DNA of 15,383 nucleotides. It comes from Brucellaceae bacterium (lineage in GTDB: Bacteria; Pseudomonadota; Alphaproteobacteria; Rhizobiales; Rhizobiaceae). This document shows positions 7,496-14,565 of the stretch, piece after piece (within the stretch, counting starts at the first letter, position 1; each line of letters starts with the position of its first letter). The stretch lies in NCBI GenBank assembly GCA_031253705.1, contig JAIRVW010000358.1:1-15383 (forward strand), written 5' to 3'. The notes under the pieces are model-generated. The model worked only from the letters and a program-made list of their open reading frames with translations. It was not told where the DNA came from and ran no database searches. Position numbers and translations under genes: made by a program.

Positions 7496-7891
7496 TTATT
7501 CTGATGATATTCCCAGCAATTGACGTGCCTGCAACACGGCCTCGTCGTGGTTTTCAGTGACAATCATCGGATGTCCCCAGAACTTGCCATAGATGACTGA
7601 AAAAGCTTTTGCCGCTAAGCGCTTCACTGAGCTTGTCTCGACATAATACATCGCTTTTACATAGTCGCGTAATTCGACTTTATGCTGTTTCATCCACAGG
7701 GAAACCGTACGCCGGTCAGCAACACTCTCATCCGGATTCTTGTCGAAATCCGCACCACCCGCAACAAAGACAAAGGCCTGTTTACGCTGCAGACATTGCT
7801 CAAAAATCTGCAATGTTTCTTCAACAGTTTGCTTGCCCTCGCCCGAATAGTCCATTCGTACCAGCGGAAAATCCTGAATATCAATCTGCAT
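7496..7891 (-). CDS. Small uncharacterised protein, SpoIIAA/STAS-like
   Basis: The start chosen is ATG at 7891 (131 residues) because GAGG stands six bases before it; the longer open frame to 8017 adds 42 residues with no ribosome site. It begins with a short beta-rich segment (MQIDIQDFPLVRMDYSG), then a helix-rich part, then AFVFVAGGADF. The C-terminal half runs ADRRTVSLWMKQH, a hydrophobic strand AMYYVETSS, KRLAAKAFSVIYGK and EAVLQARQLL. The order 'acid/base helix with W, exposed V-E-T-S strand, R-L helix, final EA helix' resembles small SpoIIAA/STAS-like proteins found singly in many proteobacteria. That family call is from pattern memory and is weak; no catalytic residues stand out. It sits in the same direction as the AraC gene, 71 bases upstream of its start, so the two could be co-transcribed. 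No function is assigned. Confidence 0.7.
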   Translation of the reverse strand: MQIDIQDFPLVRMDYSGEGKQTVEETLQIFEQCLQRKQAFVFVAGGADFDKNPDESVADRRTVSLWMKQHKVELRDYVKAMYYVETSSVKRLAAKAFSVIYGKFWGHPMIVTENHDEAVLQARQLLGISSE

Positions 7892-7965
7892 AATCTGCCT
7901 CACAACGCATATGCCAGTTACAGTTATTTTAATTTCGCATTGTCCTTCGCAAATCCGGCTTTCAC

Positions 7966-7989
7966 TTTTGCCGAAAATGCTTCGGAAAA
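7966..7989. repeat. Inverted repeat upstream of the STAS-like gene
   Basis: TTTT-g-CCGAA (7966-7975) and TTCGG-AAAA (7981-7989) can pair with one bulged base and a 5-base loop. It lies about 75 bases upstream of the ATG at 7891, probably within the 5' leader or promoter of that gene. It could be an operator or leader hairpin; a true terminator is less likely because no gene ends here. Confidence 0.35.
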
Positions 7990-8035
7990 CATGAGGTAAT
8001 TTGTATAGTTTTATCACATTGGCGTCATTCCGTCA

Positions 8036-8080
8036 TATGGCCAGAGAATGTTTCGTTCAGGCCATAAGAGTAAGCCTGAA
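8036..8080. repeat. Two overlapping, mutually exclusive inverted repeats
   Basis: TATGGCC (8036-8042) pairs with GGCCATA (8060-8066), while TTCAGGC (8056-8062) pairs with GCCTGAA (8074-8080). The two stems share bases 8060-8062, so only one can form at a time. They lie between the MFS terminator and the STAS-like gene. They might mark a regulator site or an alternative-fold leader, or be coincidental. Confidence 0.3.
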
Positions 8081-8084
8081 ATAC

Positions 8085-8119
8085 AAAACGCCGGTTTGTG
8101 TGAAACAAACCGGCGTTTT
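8085..8119 (-). terminator. Rho-independent terminator of the MFS exporter gene
   Basis: A perfect 15-base-pair stem (8085-8099 with 8105-8119, 5-base loop GTGAA on the plus strand) lies 22 bases beyond the MFS stop codon. For the leftward transcript the GC-rich stem ends in TTTT followed by the T-rich sequence GTATTTC. The AAAACGCCGG / CCGGCGTTTT design is a textbook intrinsic terminator. Confidence 0.88.
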
Positions 8120-8141
8120 AAATGTCAGAAAAAAGAACCAA

Positions 8142-9806
8142 TCAGGTGATTTCAATATGCGGTTTCAGCGGCATATCATCATGTAAAGGCACGGTCTGGC
8201 GCTCAATCATACGATGAACGCGCGGCTTTTCCGGCCCTTTATGCAGTGACAGTAATTTCTCTGACACCGCCGCATCCGCATAGGTACGGCGCTGATTATG
8301 GCGCACATATTCCACCCATGTCGGCACATGATAAGTCTCTGTCCAGATATCCGGAGTTTCTAGATCACGCAGCAGCGCCCAGTGCTGGGCACCATCACGA
8401 ATGCGGATACGACGGCGTGCCACCATCGCCTCCAGAAATGCATGCACATTATGCTGTTCGATATGATAATCCACCATCACCATGATCGGACCACTGCGCG
8501 GACGAATATCCAGACGCAATTCCGGTTCAGCAAATGAGTTGAGCGGATCAAGATTAAGCTTGTCAAATTCCGGCAGTTTAAACACCAGACCAACCAGTGC
8601 ACCGCCAACCAGCGTGAAGGCAGCAACACTTAAAGCCGTTTCAGGACCGTAACCATCAGCCACCGAACCCCAGAGCCAGCTACCGGCCGCCATACCGCCA
8701 AATGTCGCCGTCTGATACAGCGCCAAAGCACGTCCCACTACCCAGCGCGGTGTGGACAACTGAACGGTAACATTGAACAGCGACAAAGCCAGCACCCATG
8801 ATGCACCGGCAGGCAACAGTAACAGGCAGCTCAGAATAACCGAATGGCTGTAAGACAGCAGAAAGACGCTGATACCAAAGGCAATAAATGCACCGCGCAC
8901 AATCGTTTCATTGGCGAATTTCTCACGCAACTCACCGGAAGTGAAAGCACCGGCAATCGCGCCAAGGCCGAAAGCCCCCAGCATAATACCATAGGTCAGC
9001 GCCGTTCCCTGCACCAGATCACGCGCGACCAGCGGCAACAAAGCCAGCACGACAATCGCCGACAGACCGAACAGGAAACCACGAAACATGACCTTGATCA
9101 GGTTCGGCGACATGGAAACATAGCGCAGACCGGCGGAAACGGCACGGCCAAAAGTCTCGCGCGGCAGTGTGGATTTTGTAACCTGCGGTTTCCAGCGCAG
9201 CAAAGCAATGATCAGCGGAATATAGCTGACAGCATTGATGATAAAGGCAAAAGCGGCACCGGCTACAGCCACGATAAAGCCACCGATCGCAGGGCCGATA
9301 CTACGCATAGCATTAAAGCTCATGCTGTTGAGCGCCACTGCCCCCGGCAAATCCGAGCGCGGCACAATATCACCCATTGATGCCTGCCATGACGGATTGT
9401 GCAAGGCACCGCCACAGCCAATCAAGAATGTAAAACTCAGCAACAGCCATGGTGTGAGCCAACCCATATAGCCGAAAATCGCCAGCATCAGCGACACCAG
9501 CAGCATCATGAATTGCGCGATCAGCATAATCCGGCGCCGGTCAAAATTATCCGCCAGTGCACCGGCAAATAATGAGAAAAACATCACCGGCAGAGTGGTG
9601 GAGGCCTGCACCAGTGCCACCATATTGGACGACTGGGCGATGGTGGTCATCATCCAGCCCGCACCGACGGTCTGGATCAGCCCCCCGAGATTAGAAGCAA
9701 GCGTCGCAGTCCATAAAGAGCGGAAAGCTTTATGTTTAAACGGGGCTAAAGGGGATACGCTTTGCGACACCGTAGAATTTCCTATCCGAAGCAGATGCTC
9801 CATCAT
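8142..9806 (-). CDS. MFS_3 family exporter with C-terminal ABM-like domain
   Basis: A 554-residue transporter. Residues about 20-425 form a 12-helix MFS of the MFS_3/EntS-like type: opening PLAPFKHKAFRSLWTATLASNLGG, cytoplasmic loop GALADNFDRRRIM between helices 2 and 3, and the NSMSFNAMRSIGPAIGG helix-5 motif. Members include the enterobactin exporter EntS; others export different small molecules. From about 429 to 525 a soluble domain (GPIMVMVDYHIEQHNVHAFLEAM, WALLRDLETPDIWTETYHVPTWVEYVRHNQR) resembles the antibiotic-biosynthesis-monooxygenase (ABM) ferredoxin-like fold attached to a subset of this family. The ATG at 9806 (or 9803) lacks a ribosome site, whereas GTG at 9770 has AGGA nine bases upstream and fits the usual MFS N-terminus, so the true start may be 9770. 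Same direction as the TonB receptor but separated by its terminator. Substrate unknown; siderophore export is possible by context. Confidence 0.9.
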   Translation of the reverse strand: MMEHLLRIGNSTVSQSVSPLAPFKHKAFRSLWTATLASNLGGLIQTVGAGWMMTTIAQSSNMVALVQASTTLPVMFFSLFAGALADNFDRRRIMLIAQFMMLLVSLMLAIFGYMGWLTPWLLLSFTFLIGCGGALHNPSWQASMGDIVPRSDLPGAVALNSMSFNAMRSIGPAIGGFIVAVAGAAFAFIINAVSYIPLIIALLRWKPQVTKSTLPRETFGRAVSAGLRYVSMSPNLIKVMFRGFLFGLSAIVVLALLPLVARDLVQGTALTYGIMLGAFGLGAIAGAFTSGELREKFANETIVRGAFIAFGISVFLLSYSHSVILSCLLLLPAGASWVLALSLFNVTVQLSTPRWVVGRALALYQTATFGGMAAGSWLWGSVADGYGPETALSVAAFTLVGGALVGLVFKLPEFDKLNLDPLNSFAEPELRLDIRPRSGPIMVMVDYHIEQHNVHAFLEAMVARRRIRIRDGAQHWALLRDLETPDIWTETYHVPTWVEYVRHNQRRTYADAAVSEKLLSLHKGPEKPRVHRMIERQTVPLHDDMPLKPHIEIT

Positions 9807-9880
9807 GCATGGTTCGGCTTAATAATCACACTGAAAAATTCAAACAGCCAGTAAAATCAATGTTCAAGCTGTAACCGAAC

Positions 9881-9899
9881 CCTATGCCCGTACCATAGG
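9881..9899. repeat. Short inverted repeat upstream of the MFS gene
   Basis: CCTATG (9881-9886) and CATAGG (9894-9899) form a 6-base inverted repeat with a 7-base spacer, about 75-90 bases upstream of the MFS start, in the gap that follows the receptor terminator. It could be a regulator site for the exporter promoter. No exact TGA-N9-TCA iron box was found in this gap; TGA-N10-TCA occurs at 9941-9956 and is one base too long. Confidence 0.3.
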
Positions 9900-9966
9900 C
9901 AACATTGCAAAAAGGCGAACTGGCTATTTTGACGCAACTGTGAAGTTTTTTCGTCAGACATAAAAA

Positions 9967-9993
9967 GACCCGCCGGAACCTGTCCGGCGGGTC
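9967..9993 (-). terminator. Rho-independent terminator of the TonB-dependent receptor gene
   Basis: An 11-base-pair GC-rich stem (GACCCGCCGGA, 9967-9977, with TCCGGCGGGTC, 9983-9993) and 5-base loop stands 29 bases past the receptor stop. Leftward it is followed by TTTTTAT. It separates the receptor transcript from the MFS exporter. Confidence 0.9.
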
Positions 9994-10022
9994 TGATCTG
10001 CTCCGGTGTTCTGAGACCTGTA

Positions 10023-12209
10023 TCAGAACTTAGCGCTGGCTCCGAAAATGAAGCTGCGGCCTTTGCCTGAATATTCATTCTCACCCAGAGGGCCTGAGAC
10101 GGCAACGCGGTAGTTTTTATTCGCCACATTCTCAACCGAGAAAAACAGTTCCGCATTTTCTTTCAGCTTATAGGAACCGTAAAGATCGTAGAGCATATAG
10201 CTCGGCAATGCGAATTTCTGACCGAAATCCGTACCGAAACCGGCATAGCTGCTCTTGCCGAAATAGCGCGCCTGCGCACCCAGTGTCAGCGTCTCATCAA
10301 ACAGACGGATACCGGCATCCAGCGTGCCGTACTGTTCCGGTATCATAAAGGCATCGCCGTTCCCTGCACCGGCACCCTCGCCGATCGGCTGATCGGTCTT
10401 GGCTTTGGTATAAGACACATTGGTATAGAAGAAGCCGAGATCATAGCTGCCTTCAATTTCCCAGCCATACATTTTGGTAATGCCCGGACGATTGATCCAC
10501 ATCGCTGTCGGCCCACGGTTCGGCACATCCACAAAATCATTGACGACAAAATTCTCAATGGAATTATGGAAGAAACCGGTTTTCAGACGGAATTTATCGC
10601 CGCTGCGCAACAGCCCGTCTTCGGTAATATTCACACCGATATCCCAGCCTTTGCTATATTCCGGCTCGAGGCCGAGATTATTGGCAATACCGCTGCCAAG
10701 CCCTGCACCGATCGGGATCAGCGAGAAGAACATTTCCTGCACGGTCGGCGGACGGAATGTATGAGCATAAGTCGCATAAAGCTCCAGCCCGTCATAAGGC
10801 TGCGCCGTTAGCGAGACTTTCGGCAGCCATTTGCCGCTGCTGCGCTCGATATCCTTATTACCGCAGGCAGGACCACCCGCCGGACAATCGCCCGTACCGG
10901 CTGCATAGGCGGGCTGATAACCTTCCACATTCCAGTGATCATAGCGCAGACCGCCGGTCAATGCGAAAATACTCCACGACAAAGTCGCATCGGTGAAACC
11001 GCTGGATTTCTTCAAAGTGCCGGGAGGATTAGCCCCGCGATAATTATTGATCAGATATTCATCGCTGCTCAAAGAGCCGCCATAGAACAGGCTGAGCTGC
11101 ACATCCTCACTCAGCAGGGTTTTGCTGGTATTGGAAATGTCAAAACCATAGCCGCGATTATCGGTTTTACGGCCGCGATAGCTGCCGCCGGTTGCCGCAT
11201 AATCCATATTGGTGCGGTTGTAATAGGCATTCACCTTCAGATCGACCCAGTCATTATCATCCGGCGTATAGGCATAATTGGCGGTATAGGACGCGTTTTT
11301 CAGATCCTGCTCGTAATTGGCATAGACAAAACGGTTTTCGTACCAGCGTGCACCAAGCTTGAGATTATGTTCCGAAGACGGGGCAACTTCAAATTTGATC
11401 AGCCCGCCGCCCGGACGGTTTGTGGCATCGCGTCCGCCGTCAACATAAACACCGTCACCATTTTTAAACGTACCGAAAGATGTGCGAGCAAAAGCGCCGA
11501 GAATACTGACATTGCTGGATTTATCATCATTCAGATTGGCACGTGCAGCACCGGCCAGCATACCGGAACCACCAAAACCGTTGGTTCCGGCTTTCCAGCG
11601 CGTGAGAACACCGACATCGTGTCCGGGTAAAACAATATCATCAAAATCCAGCGTGCGGAAATTGGCGGCACCGCTCAGCGTTCCCATACCGGCAGCTCCG
11701 CCGACCGCGCCTTTGGTGACATCAATACCACCCAGCAATTCCGGTTGCACATAGAGCAGCGTGCCGCCGGAAGACGCATGGCCTGCCACATTGCGGAAAG
11801 TCTGCGGCACACCGTCAATCATTGCATTCACACGGCCAAAACCGCTCATGCCGCGAATATTCACCTCAATACCGGGCTGGCTGGACTGCTGACGGGTAAA
11901 AACACCCGGTGTCGAGCGCAATGCCGCCTGCGCATCGCCGCCAAAACGCTCCTGCAAAGCATCACCGCTGACAGAACTCACCGCGGCCGGTGTACGATAC
12001 ACGCCGTCGCCCTGCACAAAGCCACCATTCAGCCCGCCGCTGATTGTGATCGTTTGCAATTGTGTGGCGCTTCCCGCTTTTTGCGTGACAGCTTTATCTT
12101 CCGCCGGTTTTGGCTCCTGTGCCTCAGCAAAAGTGATAAGACTTAAACCGGAAAGACTTAAAATTGTACCGGTGAGTGATGCTTGCAGACAGCGCCTGAC
12201 AACAGACAT
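10023..12209 (-). CDS. TonB-dependent outer-membrane receptor
   Basis: The start is set at ATG 12209, not the in-frame ATG at 12254, because AAAGGGGG precedes it and a signal peptide follows (basic MSVVRRC, hydrophobic core, cut near AEAQ at 28-31). This gives 728 residues. TITIS (53-57) is the likely TonB box. The plug (about 74-190) contains LRSTPGVF, IRGMSGFGRVNAMIDGVPQTF, ID(V/I)TKGAVGGAAGMGTLSGAANF. The remainder is the 22-strand barrel ending in aromatic Phe (FIFGASAKF). FRPP (485-488) and NNLGLEPE (510-517) correspond to the FRAP/NPNL box of haemoglobin/haem receptors, but no His lies between them, so haem as ligand is doubtful. A loop near GDCPAGGPACG has two cysteines. The plug resembles haemoglobin/transferrin/lactoferrin-type and related siderophore receptors. 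A RirA-like box lies 114 bases upstream, so iron regulation is likely. Confidence 0.93.
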   Translation of the reverse strand: MSVVRRCLQASLTGTILSLSGLSLITFAEAQEPKPAEDKAVTQKAGSATQLQTITISGGLNGGFVQGDGVYRTPAAVSSVSGDALQERFGGDAQAALRSTPGVFTRQQSSQPGIEVNIRGMSGFGRVNAMIDGVPQTFRNVAGHASSGGTLLYVQPELLGGIDVTKGAVGGAAGMGTLSGAANFRTLDFDDIVLPGHDVGVLTRWKAGTNGFGGSGMLAGAARANLNDDKSSNVSILGAFARTSFGTFKNGDGVYVDGGRDATNRPGGGLIKFEVAPSSEHNLKLGARWYENRFVYANYEQDLKNASYTANYAYTPDDNDWVDLKVNAYYNRTNMDYAATGGSYRGRKTDNRGYGFDISNTSKTLLSEDVQLSLFYGGSLSSDEYLINNYRGANPPGTLKKSSGFTDATLSWSIFALTGGLRYDHWNVEGYQPAYAAGTGDCPAGGPACGNKDIERSSGKWLPKVSLTAQPYDGLELYATYAHTFRPPTVQEMFFSLIPIGAGLGSGIANNLGLEPEYSKGWDIGVNITEDGLLRSGDKFRLKTGFFHNSIENFVVNDFVDVPNRGPTAMWINRPGITKMYGWEIEGSYDLGFFYTNVSYTKAKTDQPIGEGAGAGNGDAFMIPEQYGTLDAGIRLFDETLTLGAQARYFGKSSYAGFGTDFGQKFALPSYMLYDLYGSYKLKENAELFFSVENVANKNYRVAVSGPLGENEYSGKGRSFIFGASAKF

Positions 12210-12322
12210 AATACCCCCTTTGGCAGGCGGACAGCATCCGTCCTGCCATGACATTCATGACAAGTTTTGATAGACAGAAATTTAAAGAAAGAGTTTCACT
12301 CTATATGTCAGGCAATATTAAA

Positions 12323-12341
12323 CTTGATAAAAAGAGTCAAG
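12323..12341. promoter_or_regulatory. Putative RirA iron-responsive operator (IRO box)
   Basis: CTTGA (12323-12327), nine bases, TCAAG (12337-12341): a perfect palindrome that contains TGA-N9-TCA, the operator described for the iron regulator RirA in Rhizobium and Sinorhizobium. A third half-site CTTGA follows at 12347-12351, giving TCAAG-N5-CTTGA. On the minus strand TTGACT (12340-12335), a good -35 element, overlaps the right arm, with a weak -10 candidate TATTGC 17 bases on; RirA binding would block it. The box lies between the receptor and the divergent GNAT gene, 114 and 68 bases from their starts, so it could govern both. The role is inferred from the consensus; other regulators with similar sites are possible. 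Confidence 0.55.
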
Positions 12342-12408
12342 TTTATCTTGATCACGATTTTGGGGAAACAAAACCGAGCAAATTTCAGCAAAGCGGGGGC
12401 TTTTCTGC

Positions 12409-13518
12409 ATGAGTGAAATCAGATTTTTACAACAGGCGGATATGCCGGATGTTACCCGGCTGTTTCAGAAGATTTTCCGCAACAGTGACGCACAGCCGTC
12501 TCAGGAACTCACCCGCTATCTTCAGCATCTCTATACCGGCCTTGCCGGAGAAACAGCACCTGCATCAAAAGTTCTGATCAATGAGCAAGGTGCTGTTTCC
12601 GGCTTTATCGGCGTCAATTATTTTGATTATTCCTGTGAGGGAAAAACGCTCAAGGCAGCAATGGTCGGCTCGCTGATGGTCGACAATCACGAGCAAGACC
12701 CGCTTGGCGGTGCCAAACTGATGCGCAGTCTGCTGGACGACAATTATGATCTGATCCTCACCGAAACCGCGAGTGAGACCACAGCAGCAATGTGGAAGAA
12801 ACTCAATGCCATTCAGCTGACCAATTACAGTCTCGACTGGCTGCGGATTATCAGTCCGCTGAATTTTGCCCTTGGGACCGCCGGTTCAAAACTGTCCCTC
12901 CTGAAAATCTTCCGCCCTGTCACCAATTTTATTGACCGGCGCAAACGCAATGCCATGCCGCCTCTCAGCCTGCGCTGGTCGGGCACGCCGGAGAACTGGA
13001 CGGCAGGTCAGGCACTGCAATGTCAGCAAATTGATGCGGCAGAGTTCACCGCGCTCTATCATCAGTTCAGCGCGGAATTTTCCTACCGCCCGCAATGGCA
13101 GGGAGAACAATTTGATGCACGGTTACAGGATGCGCTGCAGAAACCGGATTACGGCCAGCCTTTTATGGTAAAAGCGGCCACGAAAACCGGCAAAACCGTC
13201 GGCCTGTTTCTCTATCATTTGCAGAATGGCGGTACCGCACGGGTTCTGGAGCTGCTCAGCCACCCCAAAGCCGCCAGCCAGACAATTGATACACTGATCC
13301 ATCATGCGGCACAAAATGGTGCGGTGGCGATCCGCGGACGCACGCAACCGCTGATGATGGAAGCGATGCTCGGCAAACGCATTGCCTTCACCCATCTTGC
13401 ATCCACCATGGTCTGGGCAAAAGACCCTGCAATGCTGGTACCTTTTGAAACCGGCCGCGCCCAGCTCAATGGTATCGCCGGTGAACACTGGAGTTGCCTG
13501 AGCGGAAACCCGCTTTAA
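12409..13518 (+). CDS. GNAT-family acyltransferase, probably two GNAT-like modules
   Basis: A 369-residue soluble protein. The first half looks like a GNAT acyltransferase using an acyl-CoA: an N-terminal IRFLQQADMPDVTRLFQKIF helix-strand unit, VLINEQGAVSGFIGV, GSLMVDN strand (88-93), then the pyrophosphate-loop equivalent DPLGGAKLM (97-105) and TETASETTAAMWKKL, the usual late-helix segment. After a linker (about 150-190) the second half has a GNAT-like layout again (AEFTALYHQFSAEF, AATKTGKTVGLFLYHL, RVLELLSHPKAASQTI), without a clear CoA loop, so it may be degenerate and structural. Start ATG 12409 has GGGGG eight bases before it. It is divergent from the TonB receptor across the iron box and convergent with the NadE-like gene. 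Acyl acceptor is unknown; an amine in a small molecule made by the neighbouring ligase and amide synthase is a guess. Confidence 0.82.
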   Translation: MSEIRFLQQADMPDVTRLFQKIFRNSDAQPSQELTRYLQHLYTGLAGETAPASKVLINEQGAVSGFIGVNYFDYSCEGKTLKAAMVGSLMVDNHEQDPLGGAKLMRSLLDDNYDLILTETASETTAAMWKKLNAIQLTNYSLDWLRIISPLNFALGTAGSKLSLLKIFRPVTNFIDRRKRNAMPPLSLRWSGTPENWTAGQALQCQQIDAAEFTALYHQFSAEFSYRPQWQGEQFDARLQDALQKPDYGQPFMVKAATKTGKTVGLFLYHLQNGGTARVLELLSHPKAASQTIDTLIHHAAQNGAVAIRGRTQPLMMEAMLGKRIAFTHLASTMVWAKDPAMLVPFETGRAQLNGIAGEHWSCLSGNPL

Positions 13519-13549
13519 AACACTTCCGGTCACAGCACGAAACAGAACT

Positions 13550-13580
13550 AAAAAAAACGCCATCAAGGCGGTTTTTATTT
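13550..13580. terminator. Bidirectional terminator between the GNAT and NadE-like genes
   Basis: An A-run (13550-13557), a short stem CGCC/GGCG (13558-13561 with 13567-13570) and a T-rich run (from 13572) lie between two converging genes, with the stop of the NadE-like gene at 13581. With one bulged G the A and T runs extend the stem. It works as a weak-to-moderate intrinsic terminator in both directions. Confidence 0.65.
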
Positions 13581-14564
13581 TTATTTCAGGAAATCTTTCA
13601 CCGGTTCAACCAGCAGCGGCGGCTCGTGCAATGCCTTGGTGGTTTTGCGTTTTGCGGCAATATCCGCCCAGACATTCTGCACCTGTGTCTCACTCAGATT
13701 GGTCGCTTGCGCCGTTTCTGCCGCATCAATTCCGTGGTTCAGTGCATAGAGGCAAATATCCATCAGATTATAAGGCAGCGAGAAATAGAATTCCTCCTGC
13801 GTTTGTGCCAGCGAGAAAGTATCCGTTGTCGGCGGACGTTTACGGATTTCCGCCGGTACACCGAGGTAATCCGCCAGCTGATAGACCTGCGTCTTGTAAA
13901 GATGGGCAATCGGCTTCACATCTGCCGCGCCGTCGCCATTCTTCACAAAGAAGCCCTGATCATATTCCAGACGGTTCGGCGTACCGACAACCGCAAAATT
14001 CAGCCGGTCGGCATGATAATATTCAAATTGCTTGCGGGTGCGCTGCTTCATATTGGTGGCAGCAACAATGCCTAAATAAGCATCCGGTGTCAGACGGATT
14101 TTCTCCTGCTGACCATCCGGCGACTGCACGACCAGCGAAGAAATATTATAGCCGCCATTTTCTGATGCATTATTAATCACCAGCTTCGATGCCCAGCCCT
14201 CACCATAGGCAGGCACGACAGAGCGAATAAAATCATCACGGCGGCGATAACAGCCCATTGCCGCCAGCGCAGGCCCGATATCCTCAATCACTGTCTGTAC
14301 GCCGTACGTCGCCGCCAGTTTCTGACCAAGTGCCAGCGATAGCGGATCAGAGTCATTCTCCGGCATAAAAATACCGAACACCTTGTCCGCACCGACAGCC
14401 CGCACAGCCAGTGCCGTGCTGACACTGGAGTCAATCCCGCCGGAAATACCGACCACCAGACCACGACGGCGCAGGCCACGCAGCTGGCTGCGCAAAGCGG
14501 CGGTAATCTTCGCCACCTCTGCTTCCGCATCAATCACCATCGTCTGAGCAGAAAATCCGTACAT
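13581..14564 (-). CDS. Atypical NadE-like ATP-pyrophosphatase (ammonia-dependent amide synthase)
   Basis: The chosen start, ATG 14564, has AGGA eight bases upstream and sits one base after the ligase stop; ATG 14573, three codons earlier, is the alternative. The 327-residue protein has no glutaminase domain. It carries the PP-loop SGGIDSS (41-47), MPENDSDPLSLALG, the block NMKQRTRKQFEYYHADRLN, VVGTPNRLEYDQGFFVKNGDGAADVKPIAHLYKTQV and the RPPTTD loop, all as in NAD synthetase, which adenylates nicotinate adenine dinucleotide and amidates it with ammonia. It is about 50 residues longer than E. coli NadE; an extra stretch at about 105-165 (from CYRRRDDF through RLTPDAYLG) and a changed TQEEFYFSLPY segment set it apart. 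Coupling to an acyl ligase suggests amidation of a carboxylate other than NaAD, but plain NAD synthesis cannot be excluded. Confidence 0.85.
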   Translation of the reverse strand: MYGFSAQTMVIDAEAEVAKITAALRSQLRGLRRRGLVVGISGGIDSSVSTALAVRAVGADKVFGIFMPENDSDPLSLALGQKLAATYGVQTVIEDIGPALAAMGCYRRRDDFIRSVVPAYGEGWASKLVINNASENGGYNISSLVVQSPDGQQEKIRLTPDAYLGIVAATNMKQRTRKQFEYYHADRLNFAVVGTPNRLEYDQGFFVKNGDGAADVKPIAHLYKTQVYQLADYLGVPAEIRKRPPTTDTFSLAQTQEEFYFSLPYNLMDICLYALNHGIDAAETAQATNLSETQVQNVWADIAAKRKTTKALHEPPLLVEPVKDFLK

Positions 14565-14565
14565 G

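Larger units (their letters stand above)
7892..8084. other. Intergenic leader of the STAS-like gene
   Basis: About 190 bases between the start of the STAS-like gene and the MFS terminator. It contains the two repeat sets described separately and AT-rich stretches (for example around 7925-7935 and 8000-8012) that could hold the leftward promoter, but no confident -35/-10 pair was found. No coding potential is convincing. Confidence 0.5.

Noticed and set aside
7892..8017. N-terminal extension of the STAS-like protein to position 8017
   Set aside because: The ATG at 7891 has GAGG six bases upstream, while the longer start has none and the extension is unlike the rest.
8844..9380. Open frame of 178 codons on the plus strand
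   Set aside because: Antisense to the MFS exporter; Gln/Arg/Thr-rich composition with no domain.
9941..9956. Second iron box (TGA-N10-TCA) upstream of the MFS exporter
   Set aside because: The spacer is ten bases instead of nine and the flanks are not palindromic, so it does not meet the RirA pattern.
10935..11630. Open frame of 231 codons on the plus strand
   Set aside because: Antisense to the TonB-dependent receptor; the Ile/Ala/Gly-rich repeats mirror the receptor's barrel codons.
12210..12254. Upstream ATG for the TonB receptor at 12254
   Set aside because: It would put a Cys- and Pro-rich stretch ahead of the signal peptide; the ATG at 12209 has AAAGGGGG and begins the signal peptide directly.
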